From a bacterium SCSIO 12827 (GTDB lineage Bacteria; Pseudomonadota; Alphaproteobacteria; Rhodospirillales; Casp-alpha2), in assembly GCA_024397995.1 (NCBI GenBank), contig CP073746.1, forward strand, positions 3,160,001 to 3,224,000: a stretch of DNA of 64,000 nucleotides, given 5' to 3'. The notes below the pieces were generated by a model. It was not told the DNA's origin, did no database searches, and worked only from the letters and a program-made list of their open reading frames with translations. A program made the position numbers and the translations under genes. Positions 37,371-47,536 of this stretch are shown here, in pieces; positions within the stretch are counted from its first letter, which is position 1, and every line of letters begins with the position of its first letter.

Positions 37371-38618
37371 TCAGCCCGCTTTGGGCGGCGCAAACACTTC
37401 CTGTTCGCCGGAAACACCCCGCAGGCGATGCGCGCCCAGAGGCCGCCAGTCGACGTCCAGATGTTGGGAAAAGCGTGCCGAAACAACGACCCGGTTGCCC
37501 GTTTCCTTGGTCAGGTTTTCCAGCCGCGCAACCTCGTTCGCCGCCGGGCCGGTGACCGAAAATTCGACCCGCGCGGGCACGCCGATGTTGCCGTACATGA
37601 CCTCGCCGACATGCAGGCCGAGCCCGAAATCCAGTTCCGGATGGCCCTCTGCGCGGCGTTCCGCGTTGATCTTTTCCAGCTTTTCCTCGGCCCGACCGGC
37701 CGCCGCCAGGGCCTTGGCGCAGGCTTCCTCGGGACTGTAGCCGCCGTCCTCGCCGATCGGGAAGATCGCCAGCACCGCGTCGCCGACGAAACGCAGAACC
37801 TCGCCACCGCCCTCCATCACCGCCCCCGCCGTGCAGGCGAAATACTGGTTGAGCACGGCAAGATACTCGCCATGGCTCAGGCTTTCGCACAGCTCCGTCG
37901 AATTGCGCATGTCCGAATACCAGATGACGGAGGGAATGACCTGGCCGTCGCCCAGCTTGATCTGGCCGTTCAGCACCCGACAGCCGGCATCCCGGCCCAT
38001 ATATGCAGTGACGATGTTAAGCGCCGTCTCCTCACGCTTGGCCAGCTTGGCCGCCAGCGCGAAGCGCGGCACCAGACGGCGCAGCGCGCGCAGGTGCTTG
38101 GCCGCGAAGCCCTCGGGCCGGTCGGTGACCCAGGACGTCATCAGACCATCAAGGTTATGGACGGAATCCGGCACCTCCACCCCCGTGACGAAGGGCGTGA
38201 GGAAGCCGACGTAATCGGTGCCGCCCAAATCCCGTGCCTCGCCCAACAGGGGATAGGGCGTCACCTGCTTGTCATCGGTCAGGTCGAAGCGGCATTCCGT
38301 GACGTCGTTGTCGAACATGGTTTTCAGGGGGCTTTTCTGCCAAGCGTCGGTGTTATGCGCACCATGCGGAATATCCGACGTCACGTTGCCCCGCCCGCGC
38401 ACGTAGGTATAGGTATGCGCCACATACATGGGGTGCAACGTGCTGAGCGCCGAAATGGCACGCAAAACCGGCAGCCCGGCCGCGTTCAGGGCATCGCACA
38501 ATCCGGCCAACAAGGGACGCACCTGGACACGGCCCAGGGCCTCGGCCACCAGCCAATCGCTGATCGCCTGAATGTCCCGTTCCCAGTCGCCGTAGGGAAA
38601 GCCGCCGCCAGGCCCCAT
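37371..38618 (-). CDS. class III adenylate/guanylate cyclase
   Basis: A 415-residue nucleotide cyclase. Residues 1-195 form an N-terminal domain of unknown type, of the kind found in several alphaproteobacterial cyclases. The catalytic domain starts near 225: VIWYSDMRNSTELCE gives the first metal Asp (about 236), RFVGDAVLAIFPI the second (about 280), and GLGLHVGEVMYGNIG and RVEFSVTGPAANEVARLE follow. It makes cAMP or cGMP; substrate residues cannot be settled by eye. An AGGAA site precedes the ATG. Together with the nearby cyclic-nucleotide-gated channel gene this suggests a local signalling pair, though on opposite strands. Confidence 0.9.
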   Translation of the reverse strand: MGPGGGFPYGDWERDIQAISDWLVAEALGRVQVRPLLAGLCDALNAAGLPVLRAISALSTLHPMYVAHTYTYVRGRGNVTSDIPHGAHNTDAWQKSPLKTMFDNDVTECRFDLTDDKQVTPYPLLGEARDLGGTDYVGFLTPFVTGVEVPDSVHNLDGLMTSWVTDRPEGFAAKHLRALRRLVPRFALAAKLAKREETALNIVTAYMGRDAGCRVLNGQIKLGDGQVIPSVIWYSDMRNSTELCESLSHGEYLAVLNQYFACTAGAVMEGGGEVLRFVGDAVLAIFPIGEDGGYSPEEACAKALAAAGRAEEKLEKINAERRAEGHPELDFGLGLHVGEVMYGNIGVPARVEFSVTGPAANEVARLENLTKETGNRVVVSARFSQHLDVDWRPLGAHRLRGVSGEQEVFAPPKAG

Positions 38619-38739
38619 GTGTTTCCTACCTATGTATGTTTTCCCGCCCTACGCTTGCCTTCGGCACAGGTTTGGCGCAAGGTCTCCGCCCCCGCCGGTG
38701 GCCTCCCGGCGGGAATTCAACGATAATATAGGCCCATCC

Positions 38740-39945
38740 ATGATCGTCTTTCAGGTCTTTCTTCCCTTCGCCTTCGGCTATTTCCTGAGCTACCTGTTCC
38801 GGGTGGTGAATGCCGTGATCGCGCCCAACCTGATCGCCGACCTCGGCCTGACGGCGGCGGACCTGGGGCTTTTGACCAGCGCCAATTTCTTCGCCTTCGC
38901 GGCATTCCAACTGCCGCTCGGCATTCTGTTGGACCGATATGGCCCCAGGAAGGTCGAGGCAGCGCTTCTGGTGGTCGCCGCCGCCGGCGCCCTGGTGTTC
39001 GGCATGGCCGGCAGCACGCCGGGCCTGGTCGTCGGCCGGGCGATGATCGGCTTCGGCACCTCGGCCTGCCTGATGGCGGCGTTCAAGGCCTATTCCCATT
39101 GGGTGCCGGCGCAGCGCCAGTCGCTGGTCACCGGCATCCACATGGCGTTCGGCGGCATGGGGGCATTGACCGCGACCAAGCCCGTTGAAATGGCCCTGTC
39201 GTTCACCGATTGGCGCGGCGTATTCTTCATTCTGGCCGCGGTCACGCTGACGGCGGCGGCCTATCTGTTCCTGGCCGTGCCCAAGCGCGACCGCACGGAA
39301 AGCACGGAAACCCTGGGCGAGATGGTGAACGGCATCAAGCGCGTGTTCGCAGACCCGGCGTTCAAGCGGGTGGCCCCGGCCTCGGTCCTGGTGCAAAGCG
39401 GGTATCTGGGCGTGCAGTCCCTATGGTCCGGGCCCTGGCTGCGCGACGTCGCGGGCCTGGAACAGTCGGAAATGGCGACGGGGCTTTTGTTCATCGCCGC
39501 CTTCATGGTGCTCGGCTTCGTGTCCATGGGCGGGATCGCCGACCGGCTGGCCCGCATGGGCATCCGCACCATGGCCGTGTCCGTGTTCGGCATGATCATG
39601 TTCACCATTGCGCTGACGGTCATCGCCCTCGACCCGTTCGAGGATACGACGCCCGTGTGGTACGCCTTCGGCCTGTTCGGGACCTTCGGCATCCTGCCCT
39701 ATACGGTGCTGTCCCAGACCTTCCCCAAGGAATTGACCGGGCGGGTCGTCACCGGGCTTAACGTCATGGTGTTCTTCGGCGCCTTCGCCGTGCAATGGGG
39801 GATCGGCGAAATCATCTATCAATGGCCCGAACCGACCCCCGGCCATTTCGCGCCCGAAGGATACCGCACGGCCTTCCTGATCGTCGCCGGGATGCAGGCG
39901 GCAGGTCTTGTATGGTATGGGTTATACCGCAAAGCCCGCCTCTGA
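38740..39945 (+). CDS. major facilitator superfamily transporter
   Basis: A 401-residue MFS permease with about 12 TM helices. The MFS loop 2-3 motif is recognisable as LPLGILLDRYGPRKVEAAL near residue 60, and related segments repeat in the second half (GGIADRLARMGIRTMA). The substrate is unknown. The ATG at 38740 starts directly at TM1, and the long upstream reading to 38617 is Pro/Arg-rich and unlikely. It is divergent from the cyclase gene. Confidence 0.85.
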   Translation: MIVFQVFLPFAFGYFLSYLFRVVNAVIAPNLIADLGLTAADLGLLTSANFFAFAAFQLPLGILLDRYGPRKVEAALLVVAAAGALVFGMAGSTPGLVVGRAMIGFGTSACLMAAFKAYSHWVPAQRQSLVTGIHMAFGGMGALTATKPVEMALSFTDWRGVFFILAAVTLTAAAYLFLAVPKRDRTESTETLGEMVNGIKRVFADPAFKRVAPASVLVQSGYLGVQSLWSGPWLRDVAGLEQSEMATGLLFIAAFMVLGFVSMGGIADRLARMGIRTMAVSVFGMIMFTIALTVIALDPFEDTTPVWYAFGLFGTFGILPYTVLSQTFPKELTGRVVTGLNVMVFFGAFAVQWGIGEIIYQWPEPTPGHFAPEGYRTAFLIVAGMQAAGLVWYGLYRKARL

Positions 39946-39978
39946 CGCTCACGCGCTCCAGCCTATAAGGAAACCCCC

Positions 39979-40620
39979 ATGTTTTACGAGCCCAAGGACG
40001 GCCACGGTCTGGCCAAGAACCCCTTCAATAGCCTGGTCGTGCCCCGGCCCATCGGCTGGATCACCACCGTCGACAAGGCGGGCAACGTGAACCTGGCGCC
40101 CTACAGCTTTTTCAACGGCGTCGCCTACAACCCGCCGACGGTCATGTTCTCGGCCGGCGCCAGCCGCATCGAAGGGACCGACGGCCGCAAGGATTCCCTG
40201 CGCAACGCGCTGGAAACCGGCGAGTTCGTGCACAACTTCGCGACCTGGGACACGCGCGAGGCCATGAACCAGACCTCCGCCGACCTGGGCCCGGATCAGG
40301 ACGAAATGGCGCTGGCCGGGTTGACGCCCATCGCGTCCACCCTGGTCAAGCCGCCGCGCGTCAAGGAATCGCCGATCCAATTCGAATGCAAGGTCGTGCA
40401 GTCGGTGGAACTGCCCAACACCAAGGGCGAACACCTTTACACCGTGGTGTTCGGCGAGGTCGTGGGCGTTCATATCGCCGACGACCTGATCATGGACAAC
40501 GGCCAGATCGACATCGGCAAGCTGCACCCCATCGCGCGCATGGGCTATCAGGACTATTCGGAAGTGACCGCCGACACCCTGTTCACCATGGAACGGCCGG
40601 GCTTTCATCCCTATACCTGA
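39979..40620 (+). CDS. flavin reductase family protein (FMN-binding split barrel)
   Basis: A 213-residue flavoredoxin-like protein. The N-terminal RPIGWITTVDKAGNVNLAPYSFFNGVAYNPPTVMFSAG segment is the typical FMN-binding split-barrel signature, and later HIADDLIMDNGQIDIGKLHPIARMGYQDYSEV fits DIM6/NTAB proteins. It may reduce flavin with NAD(P)H or bind FMN as an electron carrier; no partner oxygenase is adjacent. It starts 33 bases after the MFS gene and may be in the same transcript. Confidence 0.88.
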   Translation: MFYEPKDGHGLAKNPFNSLVVPRPIGWITTVDKAGNVNLAPYSFFNGVAYNPPTVMFSAGASRIEGTDGRKDSLRNALETGEFVHNFATWDTREAMNQTSADLGPDQDEMALAGLTPIASTLVKPPRVKESPIQFECKVVQSVELPNTKGEHLYTVVFGEVVGVHIADDLIMDNGQIDIGKLHPIARMGYQDYSEVTADTLFTMERPGFHPYT

Positions 40621-40705
40621 TCGCCTGCAGACTTAACCCAGATCAAGGCAGGCCCCCGCCGGGGTGCTAGGCTGGTTCTTCGTCACATCGATGGAGGCCC
40701 CGCCC

Positions 40706-41140
40706 ATGTTCGACCGCCCGTCCCTCGTCACCCGCATCGCCATCGGCAAGGCGCTCGGCTTTCTGGTCGGGCTCGCCGGCTTTCTCAGCTTTCCCTATTT
40801 CATGGCCGACGTGGGCTGGCTGGTGCGGTTCGGCATCCTGTTCTGGTACACGACCCTGGGCGCGATCATCGGGATGGCGGGGATATTTACCTGGCATCCG
40901 GTGCTGCATCTGCCGCTGCCCTGGTGGGCGCGTTCGACGATCCTGGGCGCCTGGATGAACTTTGTCCTGACCTTCTTCGCCTATGATTTCATGGAAGCCG
41001 TGCTGATCAACATCTTCGGCTTCGGCAGCCCGCTCGCCTCGCCCTGGTGGTTCGTCGCCGAGGGGGCGGTGGTCGGCCTGGCCATCGGCTGGGCCGCCAC
41101 CCGGTTCGGCGGCGAGGGTGAGGAAACCGTCGGCCATTGA
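40706..41140 (+). CDS. small four-TM membrane protein of unknown function
   Basis: A 144-residue hydrophobic protein with about four TM helices (IAIGKALGFLVGLAGFLSF, GILFWYTTLGAIIGMAGIF, ILGAWMNFVLTFFAYDFM, AEGAVVGLAIGWAATRF). I do not recognise a named family. The start at 40706 is decided by a GGAGG site eight bases upstream; an in-frame ATG at 40691 lies on top of this site. It follows the flavin reductase by 85 bases. Confidence 0.75.
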   Translation: MFDRPSLVTRIAIGKALGFLVGLAGFLSFPYFMADVGWLVRFGILFWYTTLGAIIGMAGIFTWHPVLHLPLPWWARSTILGAWMNFVLTFFAYDFMEAVLINIFGFGSPLASPWWFVAEGAVVGLAIGWAATRFGGEGEETVGH

Positions 41141-41210
41141 GCGCCCTTCCCCCCATCGCCTGCTATACAGTCGGGCAGGATCAATTCGCGCAGAACAGGG
41201 CGGACGCAGG

Positions 41211-41915
41211 ATGAAAACGGAATTTCGGGTTCGGGTCCTCAGTTTCTCCAACATCATGGAGATCGAGGGGGCGCGCACCGTCGACCACTACGCCGCCCTG
41301 CTCGACGCCCTGGAATACGGCGACCAGAGCGGCCTCAGCGACGACGACAAGCGCGAGATGTGTATCCTCGCCCTGCAGGGCCTGGAACCCGAGGAAGCCG
41401 CCTATCAGGTGCTCAAGCACGACATGAGCGACGTGCTGCGCGACGGCCAGATGCGCAACATCGCCGGCGAGATGCAGGAGGAAAAGCTGTGGGAGGAATA
41501 TTCCAATTCCGCCCTCCACGAGCGCCTGTTCACGGTCGGCGGCCTGCTCTACGCGGCCTTTCCCAACCTGTTCCCGAAACCCGACGCGGTCCGCGTCGAA
41601 CTTGAAGTGACCGCCGTGAACGCCGCCGCCAAGGTGCTGCTGACCCCGGCGCCGGACGAGACCTTCGTCGTCCGCCTGCTCGCCGACGGCATGGAGCCCG
41701 ACGCCGTGCTGCACCGGCTCTACGGCGACCAACTGGCCGGCACGTCCTTTCCCGAAGCCGCCGAGGTCGTGTGGATCGTGCGCGCCACGCCGGCCGGCGA
41801 CAACGTCATGACGATCGAGATCATCAGCTCCGGCTATTGGCTGGACCCGCTCGACGGCACCAAGTCCTACGACTCGTCCGCCTATGCCGACGCCCCCCAC
41901 CCGGCGGCGCGTTAA
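41211..41915 (+). CDS. hypothetical acidic protein
   Basis: A 234-residue soluble acidic protein. The first half is helical (DDDKREMCILALQGLEPEEAAYQVLKHDMSDVL), and the second half has beta-like segments (VRVELEVTAVNAAAKVLLTPAPDETFVVRLL; DNVMTIEIISSGYWLDPLDG). No domain is recognised, and there is no TM or signal peptide. GC content and codon use match the host, so it is probably a lineage-specific core gene rather than a recent arrival. The ATG at 41211 is the first one after the stop of the preceding gene's neighbourhood that gives a sensible N terminus. Confidence 0.7.
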   Translation: MKTEFRVRVLSFSNIMEIEGARTVDHYAALLDALEYGDQSGLSDDDKREMCILALQGLEPEEAAYQVLKHDMSDVLRDGQMRNIAGEMQEEKLWEEYSNSALHERLFTVGGLLYAAFPNLFPKPDAVRVELEVTAVNAAAKVLLTPAPDETFVVRLLADGMEPDAVLHRLYGDQLAGTSFPEAAEVVWIVRATPAGDNVMTIEIISSGYWLDPLDGTKSYDSSAYADAPHPAAR

Positions 41916-42060
41916 CCAGCGCGGCGCGGTCGTTCGCGGCAAAAGCGGACGTTTCGTTTGTTGGTGGTAGGTGGCCGCTTTTGACCCGAAGCAGTCTTTA
42001 TCGACATTCAACACGAGTGCCACGATATACTTGGAGAACTGATACAAGCGGGGATATCAG

Positions 42061-42789
42061 ATGGCATTAAAAAGTACTACGTCAACGAAACTGATGAAAT
42101 TGGCGGAGAGGGTCATGCTATGGCTGGCTCTCGACATTATCCTACTTGTGGGTCTCTTTGGCATCGAATTTTCTCCACTCTCAAAGCCATGCTGGTGGAA
42201 AGATGTCTATTCAGTGGCAACGAATGTGCTCACGGGTGGACTTGTCTCATTCTTCTTTTACTGGCTTGTAGTTTATCTTCCAGAACATCGAAAACGGCGC
42301 ATTCTTAAAAATAGTCTTTCGAAGATGTACAATAGAATCAAAAAGAACATCCTGTGTCAGGTAGTTATTGCAAGCATTAAGGGCGGTCGCCGCGACCTAC
42401 AGACAGACCTAGATACCATCGAAAACCTGATGACACCCAAAGCCTTCAAAGAAGCATTCTCGGGTGGGCGGGAGGCGGATGAAGGTTTCTATGCATTTGA
42501 AAACCAGATGAGTGACGACACACCGGAATTCCGTGAGATCATCCTGAACTTGGAGATGCTAGCGAAGCAAATCGAATTCGTGCTGCATAATTACTCGATC
42601 GACGACGAGAATCTCTTCGACTTCTTCAAGCGTCTTGAACTGATTCTGCTTTCGCTGAGGCGGTCGAGTCCCGGGTACGATGAATCAAGACCGCTATGCA
42701 GCTTTGTATACGAGATGTTCTCAGGATTTAATTTGATTGAGGGGTACCGCGGTTACGATGTCATCGACAAGATGATTGCCGATATCTGA
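42061..42789 (+). CDS. two-TM membrane protein of unknown function, low GC
   Basis: A 242-residue protein. Two TM helices near the N terminus (VMLWLALDIILLVGLFGIEF and VATNVLTGGLVSFFFYWLVVYL) are followed by a basic turn (EHRKRRILKNSL) and a soluble, mostly helical region of about 165 residues (EIILNLEMLAKQIEFVLHNYSID; LFDFFKRLELILLSLRRSS). I do not recognise the family. Base composition is clearly poorer in GC than everything around it, so horizontal acquisition is likely. No mobile-element gene is adjacent. Upstream, 145 bases of similarly AT-richer DNA could hold its promoter. Confidence 0.75.
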   Translation: MALKSTTSTKLMKLAERVMLWLALDIILLVGLFGIEFSPLSKPCWWKDVYSVATNVLTGGLVSFFFYWLVVYLPEHRKRRILKNSLSKMYNRIKKNILCQVVIASIKGGRRDLQTDLDTIENLMTPKAFKEAFSGGREADEGFYAFENQMSDDTPEFREIILNLEMLAKQIEFVLHNYSIDDENLFDFFKRLELILLSLRRSSPGYDESRPLCSFVYEMFSGFNLIEGYRGYDVIDKMIADI

Positions 42790-42963
42790 GCGCCTTGACC
42801 GCCCACATTCGTAATGCCTCTGCCAGAATGTCCGATACGACGGCGATGAAACAAGCCGGGATGATCACCGGTTGCAAGATTAAGGAATGTCGGCTCATGG
42901 CTAAATACTGCAATCTTCCCTCGGCACATAACACCGCCGCTTAAGAACTGAAAACAGCCCCCC

Positions 42964-43458
42964 TCACCCGCCCGGATAGACCAGCCCGGATTCCAGGATG
43001 ATCGCCAGGATCACCTGGCGGTCGTTGAGGCTGGCGTATTTCATGTAGAACATCAGGATGTCGGTGGCGCTGATCAGGGCGCGCAGGCGGCCGTCGTCGA
43101 CGACGGGCAGATGGCGGAACCCGCCCTGCTGCATGATCGCCATGGCCGTCGAAATCTCGTCGTCCATGTGACAGGTCCGGACGTCCTTGGTCATCACGTC
43201 GTGGACCAGCATGGAGCCGACCCCTTCCGGGTGTTCGGCGAACACGCGCACGATGTCGCGTTCGGAAATCACGCCCGAGACGATGGTCGGGTCGTCGCAG
43301 CAGACCAGCACGCCGATCTTTTCTTCCGCCATCATGCGGGCAGCGTCGACCGCCAGGTCGTCGGGCGAAATGGTCGAGACGGCCGAGCCCTTTTCCTCGA
43401 CCAGGCGGCGAACGGTCTTGGGGATGCTCCCCCCGTCGTCAGGCAAATGTTGTTCCAT
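42964..43458 (-). CDS. CBS-domain pair protein
   Basis: A 164-residue protein made of two CBS domains. CBS1 runs through DDLAVDAARMMAEEKIGVLVCCDDPTIVSGVISERDIVRVFAEHP, and CBS2 through TCHMDDEISTAMAIMQQGGFRHLPVVDDGRLRALISATDIL. Such stand-alone pairs bind adenine nucleotides or related ligands and act as energy or ligand sensors; the partner is unknown. The ATG at 43458 has GAAGGGGG upstream, which excludes the longer reading to 43494. Confidence 0.9.
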   Translation of the reverse strand: MEQHLPDDGGSIPKTVRRLVEEKGSAVSTISPDDLAVDAARMMAEEKIGVLVCCDDPTIVSGVISERDIVRVFAEHPEGVGSMLVHDVMTKDVRTCHMDDEISTAMAIMQQGGFRHLPVVDDGRLRALISATDILMFYMKYASLNDRQVILAIILESGLVYPGG

Positions 43459-43536
43459 GAGTCCCCCTTCAAGCTTCCCCCGTTCTAGGCCCACAGGGTG
43501 ACCGCATCCTGACAGGTCGCAGGAATGCGCCGACAG

Positions 43537-44904
43537 TCAGCCCGCCAGGCGTGTTCCCGCCACGCCGCCGCCGAACATGGCTTCCATCTCGCGGCGGATC
43601 TGTGTGGCGCTCAGGCTTTCGTCCACGGCGACGTCGTCCCAGGTCAGCATGGTGTCCTTGGCCACGGGGCGGACGACCTTCAGCTGATGGGCGAGGCCCA
43701 GCGGCAGGCGCCCGTCGGCCATGGATTTGGCCGCCGGCTGCAGCTTGCCGAACACGGTCGCCCCGCCTTCGCCGTCGAGCATGTCACCGGGGGCCAGGGC
43801 GCGCTTGGCCGTCGCCACCACATCGGCGTTGAAACAGGTGGCGACGCCCGTGGGCTCGCCGCGCAGGCCGATGGAGGCGACGGAAAGACCAAGTTCCAGG
43901 CCGATCATGTGCCATTTCTTGTAGTTGCACATGTAGCGGCCCGAGGGGTCGGTGGTGACCTGATATTCCTCGAAACAGCGGCGGATGTAGTCCGTATCGG
44001 CCTCGACGCAGACCCAGACCCCCTTGCGGATATCGTGGGGGATCGGCGTGCCGTCGGGCCGCAGGGAGGCGACGGCCTCGACCAGGCCCTTCTTTTCCAG
44101 AACGCCGCCTTCGTCGCGGGGGCGCATCAGGGTCGGGATGTCGTCGATGGAGCCGGGCGGAAAGGCGAGGCCATCCTCGGGCGCTTCCAGGCCCGTCGCG
44201 TTGGCGATGGCGGCGGTCTCAATCGCCGGTTTGGAGCCGTCGAGGAAGGCGTTGAACATCTTGGGATTGAGGCCCCCGGCCTGGGCCTGTTCGGCGCTCA
44301 ACCCCCAATGGTCCCATACGGTATCCGGCGTCGATTCCCGGAAATGCGGCAGCCATTTGTGGCCGCGCCCGGCGGCGACCACGGGAAAGCCCGCCGTACG
44401 CGCCCAGTCGACCAGCTCACACGCCAGCGCCGGCTGATCGCCGTAAGCCAGGGAATAGATCACCCCGGCGTCCCCGGCCTTGGCCGCCAGCAGCGGGCCG
44501 CAGAAGGCATCGGCCTCGACCGTGACGTTGACGACATGCTTGCCGGCGGCGAAGGCGGCCAGGCAGTGATCGACGGCCGCCACGGGATTGCCCGTGCATT
44601 CGACGATGATGTCGATCGCGGGATGGTTGATCAGGGCCTGCCAGTCGTCGGACAGGAACGTCTGCCCCGACGCCACGGCGGCGTCGAGCGAGGCCACGTT
44701 GGTGCGCGCCGCCGACCAGCCGACCCGGTCCAGATTGGCCCGCGCGTTGGCGGGGCTGAGGTCGACCACGCCCGCGACGTGCACGCCCGGCGTCTTCGGC
44801 GCCTGGGCCAGATACATGGAGCCGAATTTCCCGGCGCCGATCAGGCCGACGCGGATCGGACGGCCTTCGGCCGCGCGCCCCTTCAGCAACGTGAACAGAT
44901 TCAT
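43537..44904 (-). CDS. COG4091-type NAD(P)-dependent oxidoreductase with SAF domain
   Basis: A 455-residue protein. An N-terminal Rossmann domain (RVGLIGAGKFGSMYLAQ) resembles homoserine dehydrogenase, VECTGNPVAAVDHCLAAFAAGKHVVNVTVEADA continues it, and the C terminus (about 345 on) resembles a SAF domain (VVATAKRALAPGDMLDGEGGATVFGKLQPA). Proteins of this layout are often annotated as predicted homoserine dehydrogenase, but several act in sugar-acid breakdown and the substrate here is open. The ATG at 44904 has GAGGAG upstream. It follows the ceramidase-like hydrolase gene by 90 bases on the same strand. Confidence 0.8.
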   Translation of the reverse strand: MNLFTLLKGRAAEGRPIRVGLIGAGKFGSMYLAQAPKTPGVHVAGVVDLSPANARANLDRVGWSAARTNVASLDAAVASGQTFLSDDWQALINHPAIDIIVECTGNPVAAVDHCLAAFAAGKHVVNVTVEADAFCGPLLAAKAGDAGVIYSLAYGDQPALACELVDWARTAGFPVVAAGRGHKWLPHFRESTPDTVWDHWGLSAEQAQAGGLNPKMFNAFLDGSKPAIETAAIANATGLEAPEDGLAFPPGSIDDIPTLMRPRDEGGVLEKKGLVEAVASLRPDGTPIPHDIRKGVWVCVEADTDYIRRCFEEYQVTTDPSGRYMCNYKKWHMIGLELGLSVASIGLRGEPTGVATCFNADVVATAKRALAPGDMLDGEGGATVFGKLQPAAKSMADGRLPLGLAHQLKVVRPVAKDTMLTWDDVAVDESLSATQIRREMEAMFGGGVAGTRLAG

Positions 44905-44994
44905 GGATGTCTCCTCAATTTGCGACACGCAATTCCAGGAGCCCCCCCGGGACCGGCAGTCTAATAACCCGGGCCCGACCGTCAATGACCTAAG

Positions 44995-45993
44995 TCACAG
45001 GGTGAAGTCCCGGGTCGCGGCCCCCGCGGCCTCGTATCCGCGCACCCGCACCCCCCCCGTGGCCGCGTTGGCGGTCACGGCAAGCCGCGTGGTCGGGTTG
45101 AGGATCGGTGGGACGACCCAGTCGAAACCGTCTTCGACCCCGTCCCGGCAGGCTTCCATCCGGGCGAAGCGGCCTGGACTGTCGAAGCCCCGTAAACGGC
45201 CCGTGAAGGGCCCCGCGACCCAGTGATTGGCGATGGTGGCGCTGCCGCCGTCGCGGATGAAGGCGTCGGTTTCCGTGCGCTCGATGACGCAGCCTTCATG
45301 GGGCGCCGTTCCCGACAGAGAAAAGAAGGCCGGCACCGCGATCGGCGTTTCGGTCAGCAGGGTTTTCGCCGCGTCATAGGTTGAACAGGTCTCGAAGGCC
45401 AGGCGCAGCAGATGCGTCGGCGGCATCAGGCGCCGCCGCCACACCCGGGTCCGCTCGATCGCCCAGTCGAGCCAGCAGCTGGTGGTGCATGTCTCCATGG
45501 GCGGCTGGTTGAGCGCCGCCGCGAAGCGCCCCGGCGCCATCGCCGTGGCCACGCCCACGAACCCCGGCCAGGTGACGTTGAGCCAGCCCCCCGCGCCGCC
45601 CGCCTGCCGCGCGACGACGACGTTGCGGCCCAGGCCGTGGAGCGGCCAATCGAGCGTGCGCAGCATGCGGTTGCCGCGGCCCGACGGCGGGCAGCCCACG
45701 GCCGTGGTGCACGACCATTCATAGCTGAGGTTCAGCATGTAGACCCCGGCGTGGTCCAATTGGGCCGCGCAGGCGTCCAGATCGGCGCGGTAGGGCGTCG
45801 GGCAATCGGCGAGCCAGCGTTTGGTCAGCCGGTCACCCAGGCCCAGGAACAGAGGGCCGTAATGGTCGCGGCCCGCGCGGAACAGGTCCGTGAACCGCGC
45901 CCGTTCGGCCTCGGCCACGGCGGGCGGGCCGCCTTGCCCGGCGTCAACCAGGGGAATCACCGGAAGATCGGCGGGGGTGCTGAGGTCATCCAT
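44995..45993 (-). CDS. acid ceramidase / NAAA-like Ntn hydrolase
   Basis: A 332-residue protein. The SYEWSCTTAVGCPPSGRGNRMLRTLDWPLHG segment fits the acid-ceramidase/N-acylethanolamine amidase branch of Ntn hydrolases, where the Cys (about 95) becomes the nucleophile after self-cleavage and the following Arg and Asp-Trp are conserved. ALNQPP and CVIERTETD fit the later part. Expected reaction: hydrolysis of an amide bond, perhaps of a fatty-acid amide or peptide-like substrate. There is no signal peptide, so it is probably cytoplasmic. It precedes the COG4091-type oxidoreductase. Confidence 0.7.
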   Translation of the reverse strand: MDDLSTPADLPVIPLVDAGQGGPPAVAEAERARFTDLFRAGRDHYGPLFLGLGDRLTKRWLADCPTPYRADLDACAAQLDHAGVYMLNLSYEWSCTTAVGCPPSGRGNRMLRTLDWPLHGLGRNVVVARQAGGAGGWLNVTWPGFVGVATAMAPGRFAAALNQPPMETCTTSCWLDWAIERTRVWRRRLMPPTHLLRLAFETCSTYDAAKTLLTETPIAVPAFFSLSGTAPHEGCVIERTETDAFIRDGGSATIANHWVAGPFTGRLRGFDSPGRFARMEACRDGVEDGFDWVVPPILNPTTRLAVTANAATGGVRVRGYEAAGAATRDFTL

Positions 45994-46078
45994 GGCCTGA
46001 ATATATCCCGGAATGCCGTAAATTCGGGGAAATCAACGGTCGGGTCTTTTCAAATCCGCCCCAGTCTGGCATGTCCGC

Positions 46079-46106
46079 TTGTCCGCGCCGCCGTCCAGAC
46101 TATAAT
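46079..46106 (+). promoter_or_regulatory. candidate sigma-70 promoter of purB
   Basis: TTGTCC, a 16-base spacer and a perfect TATAAT lie 23 bases upstream of the purB ATG, which would give a short leader containing the CGGAG ribosome-binding site. No PurR-type operator was recognised nearby. Confidence 0.6.
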
Positions 46107-46129
46107 TTCCCGCCTGAAACGGAGTTTCC

Positions 46130-47521
<1,392 letters not shown>

Positions 47522-47536
47522 AGCGGATGACGCGGA

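Noticed and set aside
36067-37890. A minus-strand open frame of about 607 codons covering the channel, DUF2062 and cyclase
   Set aside because: It overlaps three recognisable genes out of frame; Arg/Gly-rich composition marks it as a GC-driven shadow.
42780-42944. A short frame of about 50 codons in the low-GC islet, ending near 42944
   Set aside because: It overlaps the end of the two-TM gene, has no ribosome-binding site and no recognisable similarity; too short to support as a gene or remnant.
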